64,000 bases of DNA from JAEUMW01 sp963734295 (lineage in GTDB: Bacteria; Pseudomonadota; Gammaproteobacteria; Burkholderiales; JAEUMW01), in NCBI GenBank assembly GCA_963734295.1, contig CAVTGS010000009.1, forward strand, positions 1 through 64,000, read 5' to 3'. The notes under the pieces were generated by a model, which was not told where the DNA came from, did no database searches, and saw only the letters and a program-made list of their open reading frames with translations. Of this stretch, positions 23,719 through 31,919 are shown one piece after another. Each line of letters opens with the position of its first letter. The first letter of the stretch is position 1. A program made the translations under genes and the position numbers.

Positions 23719-26220
23719 ATGAACGTTCTCAGACGTGTGTTGGCCGCAGGCGCCGCCGCAGCAGTGGCGGCATTGCTACTCGCTGCCACATTGGGTGTCG
23801 CGCCGGCCGCCGCGCAGCAGGTCACGGGCACGCTGGGTTCCCCTGACGCCACGACCACGATCGAAGGGAAGCAACTCCCGCCGCCGCCCCCGAAATTTGG
23901 CGGCGTGATCAAGGAGAGCGCCAAGGACTCCAAGTCCTGGTGGCCGCCGCGCGTTGTGCCACCGAAGGGCGCGCCGAACGTGCTGCTGATCATGACCGAT
24001 GACCAGGGCTTCGGCGTTTCGGGCACCTTCGGCGGCGTCATCCCGACTCCGGCGATGGACCGTATCGCCAAGGCCGGGCTGCGCTACACGCAGTTCCACT
24101 CGACGGCGCTGTGCTCGCCGACGCGCGCGGCACTCATCACGGGCCGCAATCACCACTCGGTGGGCTTTGGCGTGATCGGGGAATTGTCCACGGGCTTCCC
24201 CGGCTATGACTCGATCATCGGCCCCAACAACGCTACCATCGGCGCGATCCTGAAGGAGAACGGGTACGCGACGTCGTGGTTCGGCAAGAACCACAACACG
24301 CCGGGCTTTCAATACAGCCTGGCGGGGCCGTTCGAACAATGGCCCAGCGGGATGGGTTTCCAGTACTTCTATGGCTTCATGGGCGGCGAGACCGACCAGT
24401 GGACACCGTATCTCTTCCGCGATCACACGCAGATTTTTCCGTGGATCGGCAAGCCCGGCTACAACCTCACCACCGACCTGGCCGATGAGGCGATCAAGTA
24501 CATGAGCGGCCTGAACGCAGCCGCGCCCGACCAGCCGTTCTTCGTCTATTACGTACCCGGCGGCACCCACACGCCGCACCAGCCGACCCCGGAATGGATT
24601 GCCAAGTTCAAGGGCAAGTTCGACATGGGGTGGGAAAAGTTGCGCGAGCAGATCTTCGCCAACCAGAAGCGGCTCGGCGTGATCCCCGCGAATACGCAAC
24701 TCACCCCTTGGCCGGCCGACTTGCCGAAGTGGGATTCACTGTCGCTGATCCAGAAAAAACTTTTCGCCCGCCAGGCCGAGGTCTTCGCCGCTTACGCCGC
24801 CTATACCGACAACGAGATCGGTCGCGTGATCCAGGCGGTCGAGGACATGGGCAAGCTCGACAACACGCTGATCATCTATCTCAGCGGCGACAATGGCACC
24901 AGCGCAGAAGGCACTCTGCAGGGCACGCCGAATCAGTTGACCGCCTACAACGGCATCCTGTCCCTCCCCGAAGTCGAGCAGATGTTGTATTACGAAGCCT
25001 GGGGCTCGGACAAGACCTACCCCGGCATGGCGGTGCAATGGGCGTGGGCGTTCGATACGCCGTTCAAGTGGACGAAGCAGGTGGCGTCGCATTTCGGCGG
25101 CACCCGGCAAGGCATGGTCGTTTCGTGGCCCGGCCACATCAAGGATCCCGGCGGCATCCGCACCCAGTTCCACCACGTGATCGACATCGTGCCGACGATA
25201 CTCGAAGCCGCGGGCATCCCGGCGCCCACCACGGTCGACGGCATCGCGCAACGGCCCATCGAAGGCGTGAGCATGGCCTACACGTTTGACCAGGCGAATG
25301 CCAAAGCGCCGTCGAAGCGCGTGACGCAGTATTTCGAGATGGTCGGCAACCGCGCGCTCTACCACGATGGCTGGATCGCTTCCACGACCCCGCCGGCGCC
25401 GCCCTGGCTTCTCGGCACGGGCAAGCTGCCCGCGATGAGCGACTACAAATGGGAGCTCTACAACCTCGCCGACGATTTCTCGCAATTCAACGACCTCGCC
25501 GCGAGCAATCCGGCCAAGCTGAAGGAGCTGCAGGCGTTGTTCCTGACCGAGGCGGCGAAATACAACGTACTCCCGCTGGACAACTCGGGCTTCGTGCGTC
25601 TGCTCACGCCGCGACCGAGCGCCGTTGCGGGGCGTACGGTGTTCACCTACAGCGGCCCGAACGCCGGAATTCCCGTCGGCAATGCGCCCTCCGTTCTGGA
25701 CCGCGACTACACGATCACCGCCGAGGTGACGATCCCCAAAGCCGGTGCGGAAGGAATGATCGCGACGCTGGGCGGCCGCTTCGGTGGCTACGGTCTCTAC
25801 CTGCTCAAGGGCAAGCCGGTGTTCGTGTACAACCTACTCAATCTGAAGCGGTATCGCTGGGAAGGCGGGGTGGGTGGAGCCGACTGGCTGGGGAAATCCC
25901 TGGCACCGGGCAAGCACACGATCGTGTTCGACTTCAAGTACGACGGACCCGGCCCCGGCAAGGGCGGCACGGGCGTGCTATCGGTCGACGGCAGGGAATT
26001 GGCCCGCCAAACGATTCCGCACTCCATTCCGCTGCTCATGTCGATCGATGAAACGTTCGACGTGGGGATCGATACGCGCACGCCCGTGGACGACAGCTAC
26101 AAGCTGCCGTTCCGCTTCACCGGCCAGATCAACAAGCTGACCTTCAATCTCGGGCGCGAGCAGATGACGGCCGAGGCGCAAGAGGCGAAGCAGAAAGCGC
26201 TTGCCAAAGCGCGCGACTAG
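23719..26220 (+). CDS. secreted arylsulfatase, 833 residues
   Basis: Intact sulfatase. The signal peptide ends APAAAQQ. The first metal-binding block is NVLLIMTDDQGFG (Asp94, Asp95) and the active site is CSPTR (Cys132, to be converted to formylglycine, and Arg136). The second metal block is IYLSGDNGTSAEG. The sulfatase domain ends near residue 610, and a C-terminal domain of about 200 residues follows (VTIPKAGAEGMIATLGGRFG, LAPGKHTIVFDFKYDG). That domain looks like a jelly-roll or concanavalin-like fold. No complete formylglycine-generating enzyme is encoded in this window. It is preceded by a fragment of a related gene. Confidence 0.92.
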   Translation: MNVLRRVLAAGAAAAVAALLLAATLGVAPAAAQQVTGTLGSPDATTTIEGKQLPPPPPKFGGVIKESAKDSKSWWPPRVVPPKGAPNVLLIMTDDQGFGVSGTFGGVIPTPAMDRIAKAGLRYTQFHSTALCSPTRAALITGRNHHSVGFGVIGELSTGFPGYDSIIGPNNATIGAILKENGYATSWFGKNHNTPGFQYSLAGPFEQWPSGMGFQYFYGFMGGETDQWTPYLFRDHTQIFPWIGKPGYNLTTDLADEAIKYMSGLNAAAPDQPFFVYYVPGGTHTPHQPTPEWIAKFKGKFDMGWEKLREQIFANQKRLGVIPANTQLTPWPADLPKWDSLSLIQKKLFARQAEVFAAYAAYTDNEIGRVIQAVEDMGKLDNTLIIYLSGDNGTSAEGTLQGTPNQLTAYNGILSLPEVEQMLYYEAWGSDKTYPGMAVQWAWAFDTPFKWTKQVASHFGGTRQGMVVSWPGHIKDPGGIRTQFHHVIDIVPTILEAAGIPAPTTVDGIAQRPIEGVSMAYTFDQANAKAPSKRVTQYFEMVGNRALYHDGWIASTTPPAPPWLLGTGKLPAMSDYKWELYNLADDFSQFNDLAASNPAKLKELQALFLTEAAKYNVLPLDNSGFVRLLTPRPSAVAGRTVFTYSGPNAGIPVGNAPSVLDRDYTITAEVTIPKAGAEGMIATLGGRFGGYGLYLLKGKPVFVYNLLNLKRYRWEGGVGGADWLGKSLAPGKHTIVFDFKYDGPGPGKGGTGVLSVDGRELARQTIPHSIPLLMSIDETFDVGIDTRTPVDDSYKLPFRFTGQINKLTFNLGREQMTAEAQEAKQKALAKARD

Positions 26221-26243
26221 GCACAAGGGCGGCATGCGAATCG

Positions 26244-26714
26244 GTGACGCCGTCGCGTGCGCCGCCGCCCGCGATCCCGCACGACAGCCACAGCGAATCC
26301 GTGGTGGATTGGACAGCACTCGTGAGCGAAACGAGCCACAACACACGGCGGAAGATCCTCGCGTTCGCCGCGGTGGTGGAAGTCGGCACGGGTCTCGTGC
26401 TGATGATCGATCCCGCGATCGTCGCCGCATTGCTGCTGGGTGCAGATGTCTCCGGTGTGGGGACGCTGCTCGGCCGATGTTTCGGCATCGCGCTGCTCGC
26501 GCTGGGATTGGCGTGCTGGCCGGGCCGGCGCGCCGAGAGCAGTTTGCCGGCCTTCCGGGCGATGCTGACCTACAACGTGCTGATTGCGCTGTACCTCGCG
26601 TACGTGGGTATGGTCGCTCACCTGGGCGGCCTACTGTTGTGGCCGGGCGTGGCGCTGCACGCCGTCGTGGCGCTGTTGCTGGTCTGGACGTCGCGCCATC
26701 AGCGACATGGCTGA
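26244..26714 (+). CDS. small membrane protein of unknown function
   Basis: Up to 156 residues from a GTG at 26244; a second GTG at 26322 would remove a proline-rich leader and start VSETSHNTRRK, which is as likely. Four hydrophobic segments are visible: AAVVEVGTGLVLMIDPAIVA, GIALLALGLACW, MLTYNVLIALYLAYVGMVAH and LHAVVALLLVW. The layout resembles the membrane protein at 62239, which has no clear sequence identity. It lies 24 bases after the sulfatase stop and may be cotranscribed with it. Confidence 0.6.
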   Translation: MTPSRAPPPAIPHDSHSESVVDWTALVSETSHNTRRKILAFAAVVEVGTGLVLMIDPAIVAALLLGADVSGVGTLLGRCFGIALLALGLACWPGRRAESSLPAFRAMLTYNVLIALYLAYVGMVAHLGGLLLWPGVALHAVVALLLVWTSRHQRHG

Positions 26715-26762
26715 GCGACCAACAGGTAGTCGCCGTCATCGACGGTGCCGCAGGGGGATGAA

Positions 26763-27188
26763 ATGAAAAAGTCTGCTGTCCTGCCGTTCGCAGGTTTCGC
26801 GCTCGCGGTGGCCTGGGTCTGTGCCGCGATGGCGCAGGGCCCCGTACTCGAACGGCAGGGGACTACTTCGCCGGGAGCAAGCTCCGATATCGATGTGCTG
26901 AGGGGCGCCTGGGTTCGGCCGGACGGTGGCTACACGATCGTGATCAGAAACATCGGTCCGAACGGCCAGCTCGAGGCGATGTACTTCAATCCGAACCCGC
27001 TTCCTTTTGCGAAGGCTCAGGCCGTGCGGGAGGGAGCGAAGCTGCGCGCCCTCTTCGAGTTGCGCGCGGGCGGATACGACGGTTCGACCTACGATCTCAC
27101 GTACGATCCCGCGACCGATCGGCTCACGGGAACCTATTATCAGGCGGTGGCGAAGCAAAGCTTCGATGTGTTCTTCGCGCGCAAATGA
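26763..27188 (+). CDS. small secreted protein of unknown function
   Basis: 141 residues. The ATG at 26763 follows AGGGGG and opens a signal peptide ending AAMAQGP. The mature part includes LRGAWVRPDGGYTIVIRNI and ends with GGYDGSTYDLTYDPATDRL and AVAKQSFDVFFARK. It is probably a compact beta-rich periplasmic domain; no family can be named. A fragment of a second copy is fused to a SYLF remnant at 18.0 kb. It follows the small membrane protein closely. Confidence 0.72.
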   Translation: MKKSAVLPFAGFALAVAWVCAAMAQGPVLERQGTTSPGASSDIDVLRGAWVRPDGGYTIVIRNIGPNGQLEAMYFNPNPLPFAKAQAVREGAKLRALFELRAGGYDGSTYDLTYDPATDRLTGTYYQAVAKQSFDVFFARK

Positions 27189-27290
27189 CCGACAGGCTTT
27201 TGCAATCAGCGTGTCGATGTCGCGGATCGACATGTGGGTAATGCCGAACCAGACCCCGACAGCCCAGTGACGAGTGTTGCGTCTTCTCCT

Positions 27291-27491
27291 ATGTCCCGAC
27301 CCCCCGGCCAAACTGCGCATCGTGTCGCAATCGTGCGGATCCTCGCGGTGCTGTTGGCGATCGACGCCTTCGGCCTCGCCGAGTCGGGAGGACGCGTCTT
27401 CGCGCGGGAGTTCGCCCTCTACGTCAATTTCTCGGCCATCGCCATCGTGCTGTGGACCGGCGAAGCTGGTCCAAGGGCGCGAGCCGCTTGA
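27291..27491 (+). CDS. short membrane ORF, doubtful
   Basis: 66 residues beginning MSRPPGQTAHRVAIVRILAV, with one or two hydrophobic stretches (LAVLLAIDAFGL, YVNFSAIAIVLW). No family is recognised and no strong ribosome-binding site is seen. It occupies the 360-base gap between the small secreted protein and the RHH antitoxin and may be a truncated remnant. Confidence 0.28.
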   Translation: MSRPPGQTAHRVAIVRILAVLLAIDAFGLAESGGRVFAREFALYVNFSAIAIVLWTGEAGPRARAA

Positions 27492-27550
27492 GTTCGAGCT
27501 TTAAGGCACTCATACTCACACTTATACCGCAATACGACGCCGATGATCCC

Positions 27551-27781
27551 ATGGCGCAAGTGACGATTTATCTGGATGACGATACCGAGCAGAAGGCTCG
27601 GGCTGCGGCGCAGTCCAAGGGCGTGTCTTTGAGCCGCTGGATCGCCGACCGGGTGCGCCTGGGGGCGCTCGACGCATGGCCGGATTCCGTGCGCGAGCTG
27701 GCCGGTGCGTGGGTCGAGCTGCCTTCGGCTGAGCAGTTGCGCAAGGGTCAAGGCCGCGACGCCATGCGCAAGCGGCTTTGA
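27551..27781 (+). CDS. ribbon-helix-helix antitoxin
   Basis: 76-residue antitoxin of a VapBC-type pair. MAQVTIYLDDDTEQKARAAA is the beta-strand and first helix of a CopG-like ribbon-helix-helix domain, followed by SKGVSLSRWIADRV. The C-terminal tail (LAGAWVELPSAEQLRKGQ) would bind the toxin. The start at 27551 is chosen because the fold begins there. One base separates its stop from the GTG of the toxin gene. Confidence 0.82.
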   Translation: MAQVTIYLDDDTEQKARAAAQSKGVSLSRWIADRVRLGALDAWPDSVRELAGAWVELPSAEQLRKGQGRDAMRKRL

Positions 27782-27782
27782 C

Positions 27783-28178
27783 GTGTTCGTCCTCGACACC
27801 AACACGGTTCTCGATTACTTCAGGGGGAAAGGGCGGGTCGCCGAGCGTCTGCTTGCGGTGGCCCCGAGAGAGATCGCGCTGCCGGCGGTGTCGGCCTATG
27901 AGGTCTGGGTTGGAGTGATCGGATCGCAGAGTTCGATGCGCCGGCGCGCACAGTTCGAGGTTTTCCTGTCTCTGATCGAGGTACTGCCCTTCGATGTCGA
28001 CTCGGCGCTGCGCGCTGCGGAATTGCGGCACAACCTGCAGCGGGCGGGCGAGACAATCGGTCCGCTGGACACGTTGATCGCCGCTACAGCCCTTCGCTAC
28101 GACGGCGTTTTGGTTACCCGCAATCTTCGGGAGTTCTCGCGTGTGCGTGCGCTGAAGACGGTCAACTGGCACGACTGA
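27783..28178 (+). CDS. vapC: VapC-type PIN-domain toxin
   Basis: 131-residue PIN ribonuclease starting with GTG at 27783, one base after the antitoxin stop. Catalytic acidic residues are Asp5 (VLDTNTVLDYF), Glu40 (SAYEVWVG) and Asp96 (IGPLDTLIAA). The fourth position is Asn114 (VTRNLREF), as in many active VapC proteins. The C-terminal VKTVNW-type ending is present as LKTVNWHD. It appears intact and functional. Confidence 0.88.
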   Translation: MFVLDTNTVLDYFRGKGRVAERLLAVAPREIALPAVSAYEVWVGVIGSQSSMRRRAQFEVFLSLIEVLPFDVDSALRAAELRHNLQRAGETIGPLDTLIAATALRYDGVLVTRNLREFSRVRALKTVNWHD

Positions 28179-28189
28179 CAAGCCTGCTA

Positions 28190-28355
28190 ACGGAGGCGAT
28201 CCCGCTGGCGCCCCCGAGTGGGTCGGGATCGGCCATGTCTTTCACCGGGACCCGCTGCCGGTGAACACAGGCTCTCGGCGTATTACAATGCGACGAGACC
28301 GGATAACGGTGCCTCATGGCAACTGCGGCGGCGCAGTGCTGCTCCTCAAACGACC
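28190..28355 (+). pseudogene. C-terminal remnant of a neuromedin-U-annotated barrel
   Basis: With frame changes the bases decode as IPLAPP, GIGHVFHRDPLPVNT, LSAYYNATRPDNGASWQLR. This parallels the C-terminus of the barrel proteins at 10538 and 62678 (VPLGGGVGKIFHLGKLPVNT, LSAYYNVVHPDNGANWQI). Only the last 50 or so residues remain and they are diverged. It is a third, decayed copy of that family. Confidence 0.55.
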
Positions 28356-28372
28356 GAGACAATTACTAGACC

Positions 28373-28696
28373 ATGTCAATGCGCATACTGCCCTTCTTCC
28401 TGGCGCCCCTGGCGGCGCTCATCGTAACCGGGTGCCAGACACCGGCCCAGACGCTCCAGAGCGACGCGGGCGTAGCCACGCAGGTGGCCGTGAACCGCGG
28501 CAGGTTCGAGCTCAGCTGCCCGCAGGCGACGGGGACGATTCTGTCGAGCAACCTCCTGCAACCTGTCGTTTGGGGCGGCATGGAGCGGGCGGAATACACG
28601 GTGGGGGTGGCAGGCTGCGGGCAGAAAAAGACCTACATCGTCGTCTGCCAGGTAGGCTCGATCAGTTGTTTCGCGGCCTCCGGCCAACCCTATTGA
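28373..28696 (+). CDS. small lipoprotein of unknown function
   Basis: 107 residues with a lipoprotein signal, LAALIVTGCQT (Cys21). The mature part has four further cysteines (ELSCPQ, VAGCGQ, VVCQV, SCFA) and TYIVVCQVGSISCFA near the end, suggesting disulfide bonds in the periplasm. No family can be named. It lies upstream of a Tat-secreted protein on the same strand. Confidence 0.65.
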   Translation: MSMRILPFFLAPLAALIVTGCQTPAQTLQSDAGVATQVAVNRGRFELSCPQATGTILSSNLLQPVVWGGMERAEYTVGVAGCGQKKTYIVVCQVGSISCFAASGQPY

Positions 28697-28799
28697 CCAA
28701 CCTCGTGGCGATTGGCTGCAGCGCCCTGCTTCCCGTCATCGAATTCGGGTCGATGGTCGATATGCCCCGCGCCGTGTGGGGCGACTTCGCGTGGTGAAG

Positions 28800-29330
28800 A
28801 TGGCGACACGACGAGACTTTCTGGCCGGCGCGGCAGTGCTCGCCTCGACCGCCCCCGGCAGCCTGCTCGCACAAGCGACGCAAGCCACCGAAGAACCGGC
28901 GAAGAAGCCGGTTTTCATTTTTGTCCAGAGCGCAAAAAGCGCGACCTACGACAACGGCAAGCTCACCCTCAAGGGCGTGAGCGCGACCACGATCTTTTTC
29001 GCCGATCGGCCCGAGCGTGTGACTGGCCACATGTCCACTCGTGCGTTCATCCCGTTCTGGAAGGAAGGCAAGGAAACTTTCCTTGCGGATGCACCGCAGG
29101 CGACCCTGTCTTTTCTCGGGCAGGGCGATGCGGAAGACGTGGTGGTCGAGCTGCGCGACCCGGTCCTGAAGGGCGACGAGCTCGGCTATAGCGCCCGGAT
29201 CCTGCAGGGCGAGTTGCCTGCGAAGGGTGGGGTGGTTTCGCTCTTCATCGACATCTTCGCCGTGCCGGCGACGCTCTTGCCCAATGCGGGAGCGGAGCGG
29301 CGCATGTGGCGCCGGCGCGGGTATTATTGA
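28800..29330 (+). CDS. Tat-secreted protein of unknown function
   Basis: 176 residues starting MATRRDFLAGAAVLAS, a twin-arginine signal (RRDFLAG) followed by a hydrophobic stretch, so the protein is exported folded. The ATG at 28800 is preferred over an upstream in-frame start because the Tat motif is then at the N-terminus. The mature part includes KLTLKGVSATTIFFADRPER and VTGHMSTRAFIPFWKEG and a C-terminal hydrophobic LFIDIFAVPATLLP. No family is recognised. The stop is followed directly by a 7-bp tandem repeat. Confidence 0.7.
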   Translation: MATRRDFLAGAAVLASTAPGSLLAQATQATEEPAKKPVFIFVQSAKSATYDNGKLTLKGVSATTIFFADRPERVTGHMSTRAFIPFWKEGKETFLADAPQATLSFLGQGDAEDVVVELRDPVLKGDELGYSARILQGELPAKGGVVSLFIDIFAVPATLLPNAGAERRMWRRRGYY

Positions 29331-29331
29331 A

Positions 29332-29373
29332 GGGAAGAGGGAAGAGGGAAGAGGGAAGAGGGAAGAGGGAAAG
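29332..29373 (+). repeat. 7-bp tandem repeat forming the Shine-Dalgarno region
   Basis: Five perfect copies of GGGAAGA (29332-29366) and one variant GGGAAAG (29367-29373). The array fills the gap between the Tat-secreted protein stop and the ATG at 29379. The purine-rich units act as, or mimic, ribosome-binding sites for the next gene. Confidence 0.9.
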
Positions 29374-29378
29374 AATTC

Positions 29379-31913
29379 ATGACGGCACACCGACTGACGC
29401 GCGCGAGTGCTACGCTCGCCCTTTCGATGGCGTTGAGCCTGGTGGGCGCCGCAGGATGCGCCAACCGGCAGCCGGCCACATCGCCGCCGGGACTTGAGTC
29501 TCTGCCGGCACCGGTGCTGCCGGGTGGGCCGACCCCCGCGGAAGGCGCACCGGCGGCAGCGGCCCCCGCTGCGCCGACGCAGCCGTCGCCGGACCCCTGG
29601 CCGCGGCCCATTGCGTTGAGCAACGCCAACGTGCTCGTCTACCAGCCCCAGGTCGCGAGCTGGGACGGCAACGTGATCAAATTCCGCTCCGCCATTGCGC
29701 TCAGGGCGACCGGCGCGAAGACGGAGACGTTCGGCGTGGTCTGGGCGACGGCGCGTACCCAGGTCGACCGGGTCGACCGCATGGTGATCTTCGAAGACCT
29801 CAAGATCACGAAGAGCAGCTTTCCGACCCTGCCGTTCAAGGGCGCCCAATACGTGCAGGAGCTGCAGCAGCGCTTCGCAGAGGAGGTGCGCACCATCGCG
29901 CTCGACCGCGTTCAGGCTTCGCTCGCGGTGTCGGGCGTCAAACCCGCGTCGTTCAAGGTGAGTAACGATCCGCCGCGCGTCATCATCAGCTACACCCCGT
30001 CGATCCTGGTTTCGATCGACGGCGAGCCGGTGGTGAAGCCGATTCCCAACACGCAGTACGAGCGCATCATCAACACCCGGCTGCTCGTCATGCGCTCGAG
30101 CGCGGGCGGCCCGTGGCTGCTCCACGTGCACGACGGCTGGCTCACCGCGAATGCTCTCGACGGACCGTGGACCCAGCTCTTCAACGCGCCGGCGGCCCTG
30201 ACCGCCATCGCGAAGGACCTCGCGAAGACGGGCGCGGTCGATCTGCTCGACAGCCCGCCGGATGCGAAGACGAAGCTCACGCTCGCGAAGGGGGTGCCGG
30301 CGGTCTACGTGAGCCAGGTCCCGGCGGAGCTCATCGTCTTCGAGGGTCAGCCCGATTTCCAGCCGATCACCGGGACGGCGCTGCTCTGGGCCAGCAACAC
30401 GGCCGCCGATGTCTTCGTCAACACGGCGAACAACGCTTACTACGTGCTCCTCGCCGGTCGCTGGTATCGCGGACCGGAGCTCGACGGTCCCTGGTCCTAC
30501 GTGGCCGCGAACGCACTGCCGGCGGATTTCGGCAAGATCCCGGCGAGCTCGCCGGCCGCAGTGGTTCTCGTCTCGGTCGCGGGCACACCGCAGGCGCAGG
30601 AGGCTTTGATCGAGAACTCCATACCCCAGACCGCGTCCGTGAAGCGGACCAACGGCCCGGCGTTCTCGGCCACGCTCGACGGGGCGCCCGTGCTGAAGCA
30701 GATCACGGGCACGCCGCTCAATTACGTCGTCAACTCGCCGGCGCCGATCATCCAGGTGAGCGACGAGAGCTATTTCGCGCTGCAGGCGGGCGTCTGGTTC
30801 ACGTCGACGACCCCCAGCGGACCGTGGATCGTCGCCACTGCGGTGCCCCCCGTGATCTACACGATCCCGGTGTCCTCGCCGCTGCACTACGTTACCTACG
30901 TGCGGGTGTACGGCTCGACGCCCGAAGTGGTCTACGTGGGTTACACGCCCGGCTACCTCGGCACCGTGGTCTCCAGCGACGGCACCGTGGTCTATGGCAC
31001 TGGCTATTACTACACGCCCTGGATCGGCGACTACTGGTATCAGCCGCCGGTCACCTGGGGCATCGCGGCGGCCCCGGTCTACAACCCCTACGTCGGCGTC
31101 GCCTACGGCTTCGCGATGGGCGCGGCGATCGGCGCGGCCGCGTGGGCGCCCTACTACGGCCCCGCCTACTACCACCCGGCCTACTGGGGCTATCCCTGCT
31201 GCGGATCGACCAGCGCCAACGTCTACCGCAACTGGGGCACCGGCGCGAGCTACGGCACGCGCAGCTGGTACGCGAGCGGCGACCAGGTCGGCACCAAGGC
31301 CTATGGCGGCTACGAGAACTATCGCACCGGCACGACCGGGACGTATGCCGGGGGTCGCAGCTATAACTACGACACCGGCGTTGCCAAGGAAGGTTACGGC
31401 CGCACGTTCAACACGGCTGGCGGCGTGAGCGGCAACGTCGATCGCGGTCAGGCGTACGACACGAATACCGGCCAGCGCTACTACAAGTCGTCCGCATCAG
31501 CGACAGGTGCGGGCGGCAGCTCGGTCTCGCGTGAGGCCAGCGCCACGGCGGGTCCGTATGGGGTCGATCGGTCTTCCACCACGACCGCGTACGACGCCAA
31601 GACCGGCCAGACGAAAACCTGGAGCGACGGACGTCCGGCGAACGACACTTATGCCGGCGCCGACGGCCACGCCTATCGCAGCGGCGAGGGCGGCTGGCAG
31701 CAGCACACCGCGAGCGGCTGGCAGTCGTCGCTCGGCGATTCGTCCTGGGCCGACAAGGAGCAGCAGGCGCGCAGCTCGGGCGAGGACCGGTTCAACAGCG
31801 GCGGTTGGGGCGATCGTTCCGCCGGCGGTTTGGGGGGCGGCGGCGACCGTTTCGGCGGCGGCAGCTTCGGCGATCGCTTCGGCGGCTTCCGGGGCGGAGG
31901 TTTTCGGCGGTAG
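29379..31913 (+). CDS. large repetitive envelope lipoprotein, copy 1
   Basis: 844 residues with a likely lipoprotein signal (LSLVGAAGCAN, Cys27) and a Pro/Ala-rich linker to about residue 70. The central part holds repeated units such as GVPAVYVSQVPAELIVFEGQ, FQPITGTALLWASNT and YYVLLAGRWYRGPELDGPWS, with a second VYVG-type set at 460-560. The C-terminus is rich in Gly, Tyr, Ser and Arg, ending GGDRFGGGSFGDRFGG. Homologues are often named carbohydrate-binding family V/XII, but that function is unproven. A paralogue lies at 43490. The ribosome-binding site is formed by the 7-bp repeat. Confidence 0.75.
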   Translation: MTAHRLTRASATLALSMALSLVGAAGCANRQPATSPPGLESLPAPVLPGGPTPAEGAPAAAAPAAPTQPSPDPWPRPIALSNANVLVYQPQVASWDGNVIKFRSAIALRATGAKTETFGVVWATARTQVDRVDRMVIFEDLKITKSSFPTLPFKGAQYVQELQQRFAEEVRTIALDRVQASLAVSGVKPASFKVSNDPPRVIISYTPSILVSIDGEPVVKPIPNTQYERIINTRLLVMRSSAGGPWLLHVHDGWLTANALDGPWTQLFNAPAALTAIAKDLAKTGAVDLLDSPPDAKTKLTLAKGVPAVYVSQVPAELIVFEGQPDFQPITGTALLWASNTAADVFVNTANNAYYVLLAGRWYRGPELDGPWSYVAANALPADFGKIPASSPAAVVLVSVAGTPQAQEALIENSIPQTASVKRTNGPAFSATLDGAPVLKQITGTPLNYVVNSPAPIIQVSDESYFALQAGVWFTSTTPSGPWIVATAVPPVIYTIPVSSPLHYVTYVRVYGSTPEVVYVGYTPGYLGTVVSSDGTVVYGTGYYYTPWIGDYWYQPPVTWGIAAAPVYNPYVGVAYGFAMGAAIGAAAWAPYYGPAYYHPAYWGYPCCGSTSANVYRNWGTGASYGTRSWYASGDQVGTKAYGGYENYRTGTTGTYAGGRSYNYDTGVAKEGYGRTFNTAGGVSGNVDRGQAYDTNTGQRYYKSSASATGAGGSSVSREASATAGPYGVDRSSTTTAYDAKTGQTKTWSDGRPANDTYAGADGHAYRSGEGGWQQHTASGWQSSLGDSSWADKEQQARSSGEDRFNSGGWGDRSAGGLGGGGDRFGGGSFGDRFGGFRGGGFRR

Positions 31914-31919
31914 CACGTC

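Noticed and set aside
28662..31175. An 837-codon open frame on the minus strand
   Set aside because: It is antisense to the large lipoprotein gene and its neighbours, with repetitive Arg/Asp/His composition and no recognisable motif.
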